64,000 nt of DNA from Nonomuraea candida (lineage in GTDB: Bacteria > Actinomycetota > Actinomycetes > Streptosporangiales > Streptosporangiaceae). The stretch spans positions 62,001 to 126,000 of the forward strand of contig NZ_JOAG01000003.1 of the NCBI RefSeq assembly GCF_000725485.1, given 5' to 3'. Both the position numbers and the translations under genes were made by a program. A model generated the notes under the pieces. That model was not told where the DNA came from. It did no database searches and was given only the letters and a program-made list of their open reading frames with translations. Of this stretch, positions 25,469 through 34,617 are shown one piece after another; within the stretch, counting starts at the first letter, position 1; each line of letters begins with the position of its first letter.

Positions 25469-26580
25469 GCCGGCACCGCCGCGCGCAGCAGGAACTCCCC
25501 GCTCGGGGTGGGCTCGGCGGAGAACGAGCCACCGGCCGTGTTCAGCCGCTCCGCCAGGCCGTGCAGGCCGTTGCCGGGCCTGGCCGGCGACCGCGCCACC
25601 CCGTCGTTGACCATCTCCAGCACGCCCCCGTCGATCCTGATCGCGCACCGCGTGGCCGAGCTGTGCTTGAGGATGTTCGTGCCGCCCTCGCGCACGGCCC
25701 ACGCGAGCAGGGTCCTGGCCGCCGGTGACAGGCCGTCGGTCCTGGCCTCGATCACGCAGCTCGTCCCGGCCGCCTCCAGCGCGGCGCGCACCCCGGCCAG
25801 CTCCTCGTCCAGGTCGAGGTGCTGGTAGCCGTGCACCGCCTGCTGCACCTCGGCCAGCGCGTCGGCGGCCAGCTCGCGCACCGCGGCCATCTCGGCGGCC
25901 GAGCGGCCGGCGTCCTTGGTCGCCAGCTTGGCGGCCAGCTCGCTCTTCAGCGTGATGACCGACAGGCTGCGCCCGAGCAGGTCGTGCAGGTCGCGGGCGA
26001 AGCGCAGCCGCTCCTCGGCCACGGCGAGCCGGGCCCTGGCCTCCCTGCTCCGGTTGGCGTCCCTGATCGCCCACCAGATCCAGCGCCACAGGAGCATGGT
26101 CCCCGTCAGGATGACGGCGGTGGCCGTCTCACCGATCAGCAGCCTCGGCCACGACGCGCCGGTGACGAGCACGAGGTAGCCGGTGACCAGGATCATCGTC
26201 ACCGCGATGAGCGCGGCGATGGCGCGCGGCCTGAGATAGAGGGCGGCCAGCGACAACCACAACGAGACGGCGCTCACCCACGGGGCCGTCATCTCCTGGG
26301 CGGGCGGCACGAGCACGGCCAGCCCCGCCACGAGCACCCCCGCGACCATGAGCTTGCGGGTGGGCTCGGGCCGGCGGTCGAACGCCTCGCGCAGGATGAA
26401 GGGATAGAGCCCGGAGAAGCCCACCAGCAGCGCCAGCACCACCGCCATCCGGAGGAGGGAGATTCGGCCCTCGGCCGCGATCCCGACCGTGAAGATGGCG
26501 AGCAGGACGAACACGAGCACGATCGAGCCGTCCATCCAGTACAGCAGGAGCTTCCTCGCGGTCTCTGGCCGTGCGGCCAT
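25465..26580 (-). CDS. Sensor histidine kinase (NarL-type, HisKA_3)
   Basis: The 371-residue protein has about five to six membrane helices in residues 10-170, a coiled segment (NRSREARARLAVAEERLRFA), the intact H-box DLHDLLGRSLSVITLKSELA with H199, and an HATPase domain (VREGGTNILKHSSATRCAIR; GNGLHGLAERLNTAGGSFSA). It should autophosphorylate and pass phosphate to the response regulator encoded two genes downstream. It is the first gene of the three-gene cluster and close in sequence to the downstream degenerate kinase, indicating tandem duplication. Confidence 0.93.
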   Translation of the reverse strand: MAARPETARKLLLYWMDGSIVLVFVLLAIFTVGIAAEGRISLLRMAVVLALLVGFSGLYPFILREAFDRRPEPTRKLMVAGVLVAGLAVLVPPAQEMTAPWVSAVSLWLSLAALYLRPRAIAALIAVTMILVTGYLVLVTGASWPRLLIGETATAVILTGTMLLWRWIWWAIRDANRSREARARLAVAEERLRFARDLHDLLGRSLSVITLKSELAAKLATKDAGRSAAEMAAVRELAADALAEVQQAVHGYQHLDLDEELAGVRAALEAAGTSCVIEARTDGLSPAARTLLAWAVREGGTNILKHSSATRCAIRIDGGVLEMVNDGVARSPARPGNGLHGLAERLNTAGGSFSAEPTPSGEFLLRAAVPA

Positions 26581-26632
26581 CAGGCCCCTCCCCCTGCTGA
26601 CTCAAACCTCCCTGGTCAGCGGAATCCTATCT

Positions 26633-27766
26633 TCAGGGAGGACTTCGCCAAAGAATTCGGGATACGTCCGGCTTTGGGGAGACGCCGCGTAGCGACAACC
26701 AGGCCAGGCCCTGCCGGGCGGCGTAACCGGCCAGCGTGCGGGCGTCGCGTTCGCTCAGGTCGTACGGGCCGGACAGCACGGGGGTCAGCGCGATGCGCGG
26801 CCACGCCTCCGCGGGGCCGGCCAGGCCCTGGGCCCGCGCGATCTGCCCGGCCGCCGCCCGCACGGCCGCCGCCGTCCGGCCCAGGCGGGCGCCGCCCGGC
26901 GGGATGGGGACCAGCAGGTTGACCGTGCCGACCTCGGCGCCCGCCAGGCGGGTGGCGCGCAGCATCGCCACGTCACTGCCGGCCAGCCCGTCGCGGCTCA
27001 GCGGCAGCGTGAAGCCGACCCGCAGCCGCCGCTCGCGCTGCACGGCGTGGATGGCGCGCGCCCGGCGCAGCACCGCGGCCCGGTCGGCGCTGTCGCGCAC
27101 CTCGAAGTCGATCGCGGCGGCGCCGAACGCGCCGACGACGCGGCGGTAGGCGGCGGCCAGCCCGCCCGGCCTGGTGCAGGTCGCGGCCAGCTCCCGGCCG
27201 GCGGGGCCGCCGAAGACGGGCGCGGCGTCCCCGCCCAGCGCCCTGAGCCGCCCGATCCGGCCGGCCACCGGATTCCGCCCCGGATCGAGCAGCCCCTCCC
27301 GCCCGGCCACCGCGCTCACGGCGGGGGCGGGCAGGGGCGTCCCGTGGGCCACCAGATCGGCCTCCGGCTCGTACCGCCCGGGCCCGCCGCCGGGCTCGGC
27401 CGGTGTCCCGTCGCGGACGGGCGCGAGGGTGCCGCTCCACTGGGGGGCGCAGCCGTCGCCGCCCGCGACGAGGTGGCCGAGCGCGTACTGGCGGACGCCG
27501 GTGCGGCGGGAGTAGGCGGGCAGGTCGAAGGCGGGCTCGCGGGCGGTGTCGACGAAGGCCACGAACGCGGTGCGCGGCCGTTCGGCCGGCGAGGCCGTGA
27601 CGGGCGGGCCCGCGACGGGCGGACGCGCGGGCGGGGGCTCGGGCGAGGGCGCGGCGCCCTCGGGCAGCAGGCGCACCGCCGCGGCGGTGCCCGCGGCGAG
27701 CGCGAGCGCTCCGAGCAGGGCGAGGGGCCGCGGGAGCAGGCCGGGCCCCCTTCTGTGCCGAGTCAT
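26633..27766 (-). CDS. Secreted GH18 (chitinase)-like protein with degenerate catalytic motif
   Basis: The 377-residue protein has a signal peptide or anchor (PRPLALLGALALAAGTAAAV) and a Pro-rich linker to about residue 62. A GH18-like domain follows: start TAFVAFVDTAREPAFDLPAY, then AAPVFGGPAGRELAATCTRP, GLAAAYRRVVGAFGAAAIDF, and later RIALTPVLSGPYDL and GLAWLSLRGV. In active relatives the fourth strand ends D-x-D-x-E (IDFDIE). Here it reads I-D220-F-E222-V-R224, so the catalytic Glu position is Arg. It is probably a non-catalytic binding protein, or it has changed function. The start is ATG 27766 with GGGGTGG upstream. Confidence 0.75.
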   Translation of the reverse strand: MTRHRRGPGLLPRPLALLGALALAAGTAAAVRLLPEGAAPSPEPPPARPPVAGPPVTASPAERPRTAFVAFVDTAREPAFDLPAYSRRTGVRQYALGHLVAGGDGCAPQWSGTLAPVRDGTPAEPGGGPGRYEPEADLVAHGTPLPAPAVSAVAGREGLLDPGRNPVAGRIGRLRALGGDAAPVFGGPAGRELAATCTRPGGLAAAYRRVVGAFGAAAIDFEVRDSADRAAVLRRARAIHAVQRERRLRVGFTLPLSRDGLAGSDVAMLRATRLAGAEVGTVNLLVPIPPGGARLGRTAAAVRAAAGQIARAQGLAGPAEAWPRIALTPVLSGPYDLSERDARTLAGYAARQGLAWLSLRGVSPKPDVSRILWRSPP

Positions 27767-27919
27767 GGGCCACCCCAGGTGGTCGGTCGGCGTGGTCGGT
27801 CGGTTACGCCTCGCACTCGCCGGTGAACGGCGGCGAGCCCGTACGGCGCCGGCGGGTGAACGCTAGCAAGCCCGTACGGCGCGGCGCGGGTCTTTTCCGG
27901 TTCGCGTCCGAAGTGTGCG

Positions 27920-27932
27920 GATAATGTGGACC
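27920..27932 (+). promoter_or_regulatory. -10-like GATAAT before a leaderless start
   Basis: GATAAT (27920-27925) followed by a 7-base spacer reaches ATG 27933 of the LLM oxidoreductase gene. No ribosome-binding site precedes that ATG. Confidence 0.45.
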
Positions 27933-28850
27933 ATGAAGCTGCGGATCTTCACCGAACCCCAGCAGGGCGCGACATATGACGACCTGCTCGCCGTTGCCCA
28001 GACAGCCGAACGGCTGGGTTTCGACGCCTTCTTCCGGTCTGACCATTACCAGCGCATCGGCCCCGGCGACCAGGGCCCCGGCTCGACCGACGCGTGGATC
28101 ACCCTTGCCGGGCTGGCCAGGGAGACGTCCACGATCCGGCTGGGCACGCTGGTGTCGCCTGCCACGTTCCGGTTGCCCGGGCCGCTGGCGATCAGCGTGG
28201 CGCAGGTGGACCAGATGAGCGGCGGACGGGTGGAGCTGGGCTTCGGCACCGGCTGGTACGACGGCGAGCACGCGGCTTATGGCATCCCGTTCCCGCCGGT
28301 GGGCGAGCGGTTCGGCCGTTTCGAGGAGCAACTGGAGATCCTGACCGGTCTGTGGGCGGCGGAGGGCAGCTACTCCTTCGAGGGCAGCTACTACCGCCTG
28401 GCCGACTCCCCCGCGCTGCCCAAGCCGGCCCAGCGCCCGCGGCCGCCGGTGATCATCGGCGGGTTCGGGGCCAAGCGCACGCCGCGGCTGGCGGCGACGT
28501 ACGCGGACGAGTACAACGTGCCGTTCCACACTCCCGGCGAGACCGGTGAGGCGTTCGAGCGGGTGCGCAAGGCGTGCGAGGCGACCGGGCGGACGCTGCG
28601 GTTCTCGGCGGCGCAGACCACCGTCGTGGGCTCGGACCGGGCGGAGGTCGAGCGGCGCGCGGCGGCCATCGGCGAGGACCCGGACAAGCTGCGCGAGAGC
28701 GGCCTGGCCGGCACGCCCGCCGAGGTGGTCGAGAAGATCGGCAGGTTCGCCGAGCTGGGCGCCGAGCGGCTCTACCTGCAGATCCTCGACCTGGGCGACC
28801 TGGAGCACCTGGAACTGATCGCCGCCGAGGTGCTCCCCCGGATGGCGTGA
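27933..28850 (+). CDS. LLM-class F420-dependent oxidoreductase
   Basis: The 305-residue single-domain protein of the bacterial luciferase-like (TIM-barrel) superfamily starts MKLRIFTEPQQGATYDDLLA. It carries the family segments FFRSDHY, STIRLGTLVSPATFRLPGPL, MSGGRVELGFGTGWYDGEHA and RPPVIIGGFGAKRTPRLAA. The GxGTGWYDGEH motif is typical of F420H2-dependent actinobacterial members; the substrate is unknown. ATG 27933 is preferred over upstream starts at 27915/27924 because a GATAAT lies seven bases before it. It is divergent from the GH18-like gene. Confidence 0.92.
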   Translation: MKLRIFTEPQQGATYDDLLAVAQTAERLGFDAFFRSDHYQRIGPGDQGPGSTDAWITLAGLARETSTIRLGTLVSPATFRLPGPLAISVAQVDQMSGGRVELGFGTGWYDGEHAAYGIPFPPVGERFGRFEEQLEILTGLWAAEGSYSFEGSYYRLADSPALPKPAQRPRPPVIIGGFGAKRTPRLAATYADEYNVPFHTPGETGEAFERVRKACEATGRTLRFSAAQTTVVGSDRAEVERRAAAIGEDPDKLRESGLAGTPAEVVEKIGRFAELGAERLYLQILDLGDLEHLELIAAEVLPRMA

Positions 28851-28963
28851 CCGCCCCGCACCGGATGGCCTCCTGACATGGCGCGGTCGCCGCACGTGAG
28901 GTGGCTTTCCGGCGGCGGTTAATCGGTTGGCGGGGATTCGAGCGGTTACGGCAGACTTGGGGC

Positions 28964-30616
28964 GTGCTGCTGACGATCACGACCACCGCCAGACCCGCCA
29001 CCGACCTGGGCTTTCTCCTGCACAAGCATCCCGAGCGCGTGCAGGAGTTCGGCCAGTCGTTCGGCACGGCCACGGTGTTCTATCCGGAGGCGGGCGAGGA
29101 GCGCTGCACGGCGGCGCTCATGCTCGAGGTCGACCCGATCGCGCTGGTCAGGTCGCGCGGCAAGAACTCCCCCGACTTCAGCCTCTCGCAGTACGTCAAC
29201 GACCGCCCCTACGCCGCCTCCTCGCTGCTGGCGGTGGCGCTGGCCGACGTGTTCCGCACGGCGCGGGCCGGCCGCTGCAAGGCCAGGCCCGAGCTGCCCG
29301 GCACCCCGCTGCCGCTGGAACTGCGGCTGCCCGCGCTGCCCTGCCGGGGCGGGCCCGAGCTGGCGCGGCGGGTGTTCGAGCCGCTCGGGTGGGAGGTGGA
29401 CGCGCGGCCCGTGCCGCTCGACGAGGGCTTTCCCGAGTGGGGCGAGTCCCGCTATGTCGGGCTCACCCTGCGCGGCACCGCCCGCCTGTCCGACGCGCTC
29501 AACCACCTGTACGTCCTGCTGCCGGTGCTCGACGACGGCAAGCACTACTGGGTCGCGCCCGACGAGGTGGACAAGCTGATCAGGGCCGGCGGGGGCTGGC
29601 TGGGCCGCCATCCGGAGCGCGGCCTGATCACCCGGCGTTACCTGGGACGCCGCTGGGCGCTGGCCCGCACGGCGCTGTCGCGGCTGGCGGAGCTGGGCGA
29701 CGAGACCGAGGAGGAGCTGGAGCCCGCGGTCGAGGAGGACGCGCCGGCCGAGGTGACCGCCTCCGACGAGGCCGCCGCCGCCGAAGCGGAGGCCGTGGCC
29801 GAGGCCGCCGACGCCGAGACCGCCGACGCCGGGGCCGCCGACGCCGGGGCCGCCGACGCCGGGGCCGCCGACACGGAGATCGCCGACACGGAGGCCGCCA
29901 ACGCGGACGCCGCAGACGGGACGGACACCGCAGACGGGACGGACACCGCAGACGGGACGGACGCGGCGGCGGGGGCCGGCGCGGCGGTCGAGGGGCCCGC
30001 GCCCAAGGCCAGGCCGCTCAGCACGCTGCGGCGGGAAGCCGTCGTCGGCAGGCTTGAGGAGCTGGGCGCGGTCAGCGTGATCGACCTCGGCTGCGGCCAG
30101 GGCGAGCTGGTCGGCGCGCTGCTGGCCCGGCCCAGGTTCGCCCGGGTCGCGGGCATGGACGTCTCGCCGATGGCGCTCACCATCGCCGCCCGCAAGCTGC
30201 GCCTCGACCGCATGCCCGACGCCAAGCGCGCCCGGCTCACGCTCTTCCAGGGTTCGCTCACGTACACCGACAAGAGGCTGTCCGGCTACGACGCCGCCGT
30301 CCTCATGGAGGTGGTCGAGCACGTCGACCCGCCCCGCCTGGCCGCGCTCGAACAGGTGGTGTTCGGCCGCGCCAAGCCCCGCCACGTGCTCGTCACCACG
30401 CCGAACATCGAGCACAACGTGCGCTACGAGTTCCTGACCGGGCTGCGCCACCCCGACCACCGCTTCGAGTGGACCCGGGCAGAGTTCGCCGGCTGGGCCA
30501 CCCGGGTGGCGGCACAGTACGGCTACCAGGTCGCCTTCGAGCCCGTCGGCGACGACGACCCCGAGGTCGGCCCGCCGACCCAGATGGGAGTGTTCACCCG
30601 TGATCAGCGTTCCTGA
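28964..30616 (+). CDS. hen1: Hen1: 3'-terminal RNA ribose 2'-O-methyltransferase
   Basis: The 550-residue bacterial Hen1 has an N-terminal domain (residues 1-240) starting LLTITTTARPATDLGFLLHK and containing SQYVNDRPYAASSLLAVALA. The C-terminal methyltransferase (about 350-540) has the SAM motif SVIDLGCGQGELVGALL, the metal-binding MEVVEHVDPPRL and TGLRHPDHRFEWTRAEF. It 2'-O-methylates the 3' end of cleaved RNA before Pnkp reseals it. Between the domains is an Ala/Asp/Thr-rich insert with tandem repeats (about residues 281-334). The GTG start at 28964 is chosen where the conserved N-terminus begins. It overlaps the Pnkp gene by 17 bases. Confidence 0.95.
   Translation: MLLTITTTARPATDLGFLLHKHPERVQEFGQSFGTATVFYPEAGEERCTAALMLEVDPIALVRSRGKNSPDFSLSQYVNDRPYAASSLLAVALADVFRTARAGRCKARPELPGTPLPLELRLPALPCRGGPELARRVFEPLGWEVDARPVPLDEGFPEWGESRYVGLTLRGTARLSDALNHLYVLLPVLDDGKHYWVAPDEVDKLIRAGGGWLGRHPERGLITRRYLGRRWALARTALSRLAELGDETEEELEPAVEEDAPAEVTASDEAAAAEAEAVAEAADAETADAGAADAGAADAGAADTEIADTEAANADAADGTDTADGTDTADGTDAAAGAGAAVEGPAPKARPLSTLRREAVVGRLEELGAVSVIDLGCGQGELVGALLARPRFARVAGMDVSPMALTIAARKLRLDRMPDAKRARLTLFQGSLTYTDKRLSGYDAAVLMEVVEHVDPPRLAALEQVVFGRAKPRHVLVTTPNIEHNVRYEFLTGLRHPDHRFEWTRAEFAGWATRVAAQYGYQVAFEPVGDDDPEVGPPTQMGVFTRDQRS
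29806..29965 (+). repeat. In-frame 15-bp and 18-bp tandem repeats in the Hen1 linker
   Basis: 15-bp units related to GCCGACGCCGGGGCC (about seven copies, ADAGA/ADTEA pentapeptides) are followed by three 18-bp units near GCAGACGGGACGGACACC (ADGTDT hexapeptides). Both periods keep the frame and extend the acidic linker between the Hen1 domains. Confidence 0.85.
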
Positions 30617-33074
30617 GCTGTCCCTCGTGGTGCTCGTCGGCGTGTCGGGCAGCGGCAAGTCCACGTTCGCGCGCAGGCACTTCAAGCCCACGCAGGTCAT
30701 CTCCTCCGACTTCTGCCGCGGCCTGGTCTCCGACGACGAGAACGACCAGGCGGCCACCCCGGCGGCGTTCGACCTGCTGCACCACATCGTCGGCGTGCGC
30801 CTGGCCAGGGGTCTGTTCACGGTGGTCGACGCCACCAACGTCCAGTACGCCGCCCGCAAGAGCCTGATCGACCTGGCCAGGCGGCACGACGTGCTGGCCG
30901 ACGCGATCGTCCTGGACGTGCCGGAGGAGGTGGCGATCGAGCGCAACGCCGCCCGCCCCGACCGCGACTTCGGCCCCGGCGTGGTGATCAGGCAGCGCAA
31001 GGACCTGCGGCGCTCGCTGGGCAAGATCTCCAACGACGGGTTCAGGCGGGTGCACGTGCTGCGCGGACCGGCGGAGATCGACGAGGCCGTGATCACGTAC
31101 GAGAAGGCGTGGTCCGACAAGACGGAGCTGACGGGCCCGTTCGACATCATCGGCGACGTGCACGGCTGCCGCTCGGAGCTGGAGACGCTGCTGCGCGAGC
31201 TGGGCTGGCGCGCCGACGGGCAGGGGTGGCGCCACCCGGAGGGCCGCACGGCGGTGTTCGTCGGCGACCTGGTGGACCGCGGCCCCGACACGCCGGGCGT
31301 GCTGCGCCTGGTCATGGACATGGTCGAGGCCGGCGCCGCGATCTGCGTGTCCGGCAACCACGAGCAGAAGCTGGTGCGCGCGCTGAACGGCCGCAAGGTC
31401 AAGGTCGCGCACGGCCTGCGGGAGTCGCTGGACCAGCTCGCCGCGGAGCCGCCGGAGTTCGTGGCGCGGGCCAAGGCGTTCATGGACGGCCTGCTCAGCC
31501 ACTACCGGCTGGACGGCGGCCGGCTCGTCGTGGCGCACGCGGGCCTGAAGGAGGAGTACCACGGGCGCGCCTCGGGCCGCGTGCGCGCCTTCGCCCTGTA
31601 CGGCGACACGACCGGCGAGACCGACGAGTACGGCCTGCCGGTCCGCTACCCCTGGGCCGACGAATACCGGGGCCGGGCCATGGTCGTCTACGGCCACACG
31701 CCCACCGTCCGCCCCGAGTGGGTCAACAACACGATCTGCCTGGACACCGGCGTGGTGTTCGGCGGCCACCTGACCGCGCTGCGCTACCCGGAGCGCCAGA
31801 TCGTCCAGGTCCCGGCGGAGAAGGTCTGGTACGAACCGGCCAAGCCGCTGTCCGCCGCCGCCGGCCGCGACCCCGGCACGCTGGACATCAACGACGTGAT
31901 CGGCACCCGGCACGTCGAGACCAGGTTCGGCACGCGGGTGAAGGTGATGGAGCAGAACGCCGCGGCCGCGCTGGAGGTCATGAGCCGGTTCTCGGTGGAC
32001 CCGCGCTGGCTGGTCTACCTGCCGCCGACCATGGCCCCGCCGGAGACCTCGCGGCTCGACGGCTACCTGGAGCACCCGCACGAGGCGTTCGAGGAGTTCG
32101 CCGCCGCCGGGGTGCGCGAGGTCGTGTGCGAGGAGAAGCACATGGGCTCGCGGGCCGTGGCCGTGGTGTGCCGGACCCCGGAGGTGGCGGCGGCCAGGTT
32201 CGGGGTGGACGGCGGCAGCACGGGCGCCGTCTACACGCGCACCGGGCGGCCGTTCTTCGCCGACACCGCGCCGCTGGTCGAGCGGCTGCGCGAGGCGTGC
32301 GAGCCGCTCTGGGCCGAGCTGGGCTCCGACTGGGTGGTGCTCGACTGCGAGCTGCTGCCCTGGTCGGCGAAGGCGGGCGAGCTGATCAGGTCGCAGTACG
32401 CCTCCGTCGGGGCGGCGGCCCGCGCCGCGCTGCCGGAGGCGGTCGCGGCGCTGGAGGCGGCGGCCGGGCGCGGGCTGGGTGTGGGCGATCTGCTGGACCG
32501 CGCCCGGCGCCGCTCCGGCAACGCTGCCCTGTTCCGCGACGCTTACGCCCGTTACTGCTGGCCGACCGACGGGCTGGAGGGCGTCCGGCTGGCGCCGTTC
32601 CAGATCCTGGCCTGCGAGGGCCGGGCCACGGCGCTGGAGCCGCACGCCTGGCACCTGGCCACGCTGGCGCTGCTGGACTCGCCGCTGATCACCGCCACCC
32701 GGCACGTCTTCGTCACGCTGGACTCGCCGGAGTCGAGGGCCGAGGCGACGGCCTGGTGGGAGTCGATGACCGCGGCGGGCGGCGAGGGCATGGTGGTCAA
32801 GCCGGCCGCGTACACACCGGGCCGGGTGCAGCCGGGGGTCAAGGTGCGCGGGCGCGAATACCTGCGCATCATCTACGGCCCCGACTACACCGAGTCGCTC
32901 GACGTGCTGCGCCGGCGCTTCCTGGGTAAGAAGCGGTCGCTGGCGCTGCGCGAGTACACGCTGGGCCTGGAGGCGCTGTCGCGGCTGGCCGAGGGCGAGG
33001 CGGGCTGGCGGGTGCACGAGCCGGTCTTCGCCGTGCTCGCCCTGGAGTCCGAGCCGGTGGATCCCCGGCTTTGA
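30600..33074 (+). CDS. pnkp: Pnkp: polynucleotide kinase-phosphatase-ligase
   Basis: The 824-residue three-domain RNA repair enzyme has a kinase with Walker A VGVSGSGKST (residues 13-22). A metallophosphatase starts at about residue 180 (FDIIGDVHGCRSELETLL, then VGDLVDRGPDTPGVL, SGNHEQK, and YGHTP). A C-terminal ligase or adenylyltransferase has KHMGSRA, where K513 is the adenylated lysine. It heals 5'-OH and 2',3'-cyclic-phosphate ends and, with Hen1, seals cleaved tRNA/RNA. Length and order are as in Clostridium thermocellum Pnkp. GTG 30600 overlaps the end of hen1, so the proteins are coupled as expected for the Pnkp-Hen1 complex. Confidence 0.96.
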   Translation: MISVPELSLVVLVGVSGSGKSTFARRHFKPTQVISSDFCRGLVSDDENDQAATPAAFDLLHHIVGVRLARGLFTVVDATNVQYAARKSLIDLARRHDVLADAIVLDVPEEVAIERNAARPDRDFGPGVVIRQRKDLRRSLGKISNDGFRRVHVLRGPAEIDEAVITYEKAWSDKTELTGPFDIIGDVHGCRSELETLLRELGWRADGQGWRHPEGRTAVFVGDLVDRGPDTPGVLRLVMDMVEAGAAICVSGNHEQKLVRALNGRKVKVAHGLRESLDQLAAEPPEFVARAKAFMDGLLSHYRLDGGRLVVAHAGLKEEYHGRASGRVRAFALYGDTTGETDEYGLPVRYPWADEYRGRAMVVYGHTPTVRPEWVNNTICLDTGVVFGGHLTALRYPERQIVQVPAEKVWYEPAKPLSAAAGRDPGTLDINDVIGTRHVETRFGTRVKVMEQNAAAALEVMSRFSVDPRWLVYLPPTMAPPETSRLDGYLEHPHEAFEEFAAAGVREVVCEEKHMGSRAVAVVCRTPEVAAARFGVDGGSTGAVYTRTGRPFFADTAPLVERLREACEPLWAELGSDWVVLDCELLPWSAKAGELIRSQYASVGAAARAALPEAVAALEAAAGRGLGVGDLLDRARRRSGNAALFRDAYARYCWPTDGLEGVRLAPFQILACEGRATALEPHAWHLATLALLDSPLITATRHVFVTLDSPESRAEATAWWESMTAAGGEGMVVKPAAYTPGRVQPGVKVRGREYLRIIYGPDYTESLDVLRRRFLGKKRSLALREYTLGLEALSRLAEGEAGWRVHEPVFAVLALESEPVDPRL

Positions 33075-33132
33075 TGAGCATAGGAGGGTAATCGTCGGGT
33101 AGCTCCCCTGATCATCCGGGGGAGGGACCTGC

Positions 33133-34533
33133 ATGGCTACTCAATACACCCATCATGAGCATCTCGGGCACGTCGTCTTCATCACGGCGGCCGCGGCGAT
33201 CGGTGGGTTCCTGTTCGGATACGACAGCTCTGTCATCAACGGCGCGGTGGTCGGCATCCAGAAGCACTTCCAGGTGGGTTCGGTCGAGACCGGCTTCGTG
33301 GTGGCCATCGCGCTGCTGGGCTCGGCCGTGGGCGCCTGGGCGGGCGGCGGGCTGGCCGACCGGTGGGGGCGCACGCGGTCGATGCAGGTGGCGGCGCTGC
33401 TGTTCGCGGTCAGCTCGATCGGCCAGATGTTGCCGTTCGCGATCTGGGACCTGGCGCTGTGGCGGATCATCGCGGGCTTCGCGATCGGCATGGCCTCGGT
33501 GCTCGGGCCGGCGTACATCGCCGAGGTGGCCCCTCCCGCCTACCGGGGGCGGCTGGGCTCGTTCCAGCAGCTCGCCATCGTGCTCGGGATCGCGGTCTCG
33601 CAGCTCGTCAACTACGTGATCGCGCGGCTGGCCGGCGGGGACGTCAACAACCATCTGTGGGGGCTGCAGGCGTGGCAGTGGATGCTGGGCGCGTGCGTCG
33701 TGCCCGCGCTGCTGTACGGGCTGTTCGCCCTGAACATCCCCGAGTCGCCCCGCTACCTCATCATGTCCGGACGCACCCGGCGGGCGCGGGAGGTGCTGGC
33801 CGAGGTCGAGGGCGACGACGTGGACCTGGACAACCGCATCTCGGAGATCCAGCACGTGCTGCGCACCGAACGCGTGCCCGGCCTGAAGGATCTGCGCGGC
33901 AAGGCGATGGGGCTGCTGCCGATCGTGTGGATCGGCATCGTGCTCTCGATGTTCCAGCAGCTCGTCGGCATCAACGTCATCTTCTACTACTCGTCGGTGC
34001 TGTGGCAGTCGGTCGGCATCAACCAGAGCGACTCCCTGCTGATCAGCTTCTCCAGCTCGATCATCAACATCGTCGGCACGTTCATCGCGATCGCCCTGGT
34101 CGACCGGCTCGGCCGCCGGCCGCTGCTCATGATCGGCTCCGCCGGGATGGCGATCGCGCTCGCCACGGCGGCCTGGGCGTTCAGCTTCGCCCGGGGCCAG
34201 GGCGAGGCGGTCTCGCTGCCCGACCCGCAGGGCGCGATCGCGCTGGTCGCGGCCAACGTGTTCGTGCTGTTCTTCGCGCTGTCGTGGGGCGTGGTCGTCT
34301 GGGTGCTGCTCGGCGAGATGTTCCCCAACCGCATCCGCGCCGCCGCCCTCGGCGTCGCGGCCGCCGCCCAGTGGGTCGCCAACTGGCTGATCACGGTGTC
34401 GTTCCCGGCCCTGGCGGAGTGGAACCTGCCGACCACGTACGCGATGTACGCCCTGTTCGCCCTGCTGTCGTTCCTGTTCGTGGCCAAGTGGGTCAAGGAG
34501 ACCAAGGGCCGCAAACTGGAGGACATGGGCTGA
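33133..34533 (+). CDS. MFS sugar porter (SP family)
   Basis: The 466-residue protein has 12 membrane segments and the sugar porter signatures GGFLFGYDSSVINGA (helix 1), GGGLADRWGRTRSMQ (loop 2-3), IAEVAPPAYRGRLGSFQQLA, PESPRYLIMSGR at the middle loop, QQLVGINVIFYYSSVLWQSV (helix 7), LVDRLGRRPLLM and the C-terminal ETKGRKLEDM. It is likely a proton-coupled importer of a hexose or pentose; the exact sugar is not readable. GGGGGAGGGACC precedes ATG 33133. The region between pnkp and this gene holds a CTCCCC/GGGGAG inverted repeat overlapping the ribosome-binding site. Confidence 0.94.
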   Translation: MATQYTHHEHLGHVVFITAAAAIGGFLFGYDSSVINGAVVGIQKHFQVGSVETGFVVAIALLGSAVGAWAGGGLADRWGRTRSMQVAALLFAVSSIGQMLPFAIWDLALWRIIAGFAIGMASVLGPAYIAEVAPPAYRGRLGSFQQLAIVLGIAVSQLVNYVIARLAGGDVNNHLWGLQAWQWMLGACVVPALLYGLFALNIPESPRYLIMSGRTRRAREVLAEVEGDDVDLDNRISEIQHVLRTERVPGLKDLRGKAMGLLPIVWIGIVLSMFQQLVGINVIFYYSSVLWQSVGINQSDSLLISFSSSIINIVGTFIAIALVDRLGRRPLLMIGSAGMAIALATAAWAFSFARGQGEAVSLPDPQGAIALVAANVFVLFFALSWGVVVWVLLGEMFPNRIRAAALGVAAAAQWVANWLITVSFPALAEWNLPTTYAMYALFALLSFLFVAKWVKETKGRKLEDMG

Positions 34534-34617
34534 CCACCCGCTGCGTCGCGGCATGATCCACCCGCTGCACCGCGGCATGATCCACCCGCTGCGTCGCGGC
34601 ATGATCCACCCGCCCGG
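34534..34617 (+). repeat. Three and a half tandem copies of a 24-bp unit
   Basis: The units 34534-34557, 34558-34581 and 34582-34605 differ by two bases at most, with a partial fourth copy to 34617. They lie directly after the stop of the sugar porter gene. The rest up to 34716 holds only the promoter of the next gene. Confidence 0.9.

Noticed and set aside
28946..31483. Long minus-strand frame opposite hen1/pnkp
   Set aside because: It is the mirror of two well-recognised genes. Its translation is low-complexity with no domain, as expected in GC-rich DNA.
34534..34617. Minus-strand octapeptide repeat (IMPRRSGW) as a real protein
   Set aside because: Only the 24-bp minisatellite in translation; no start or function supports it.
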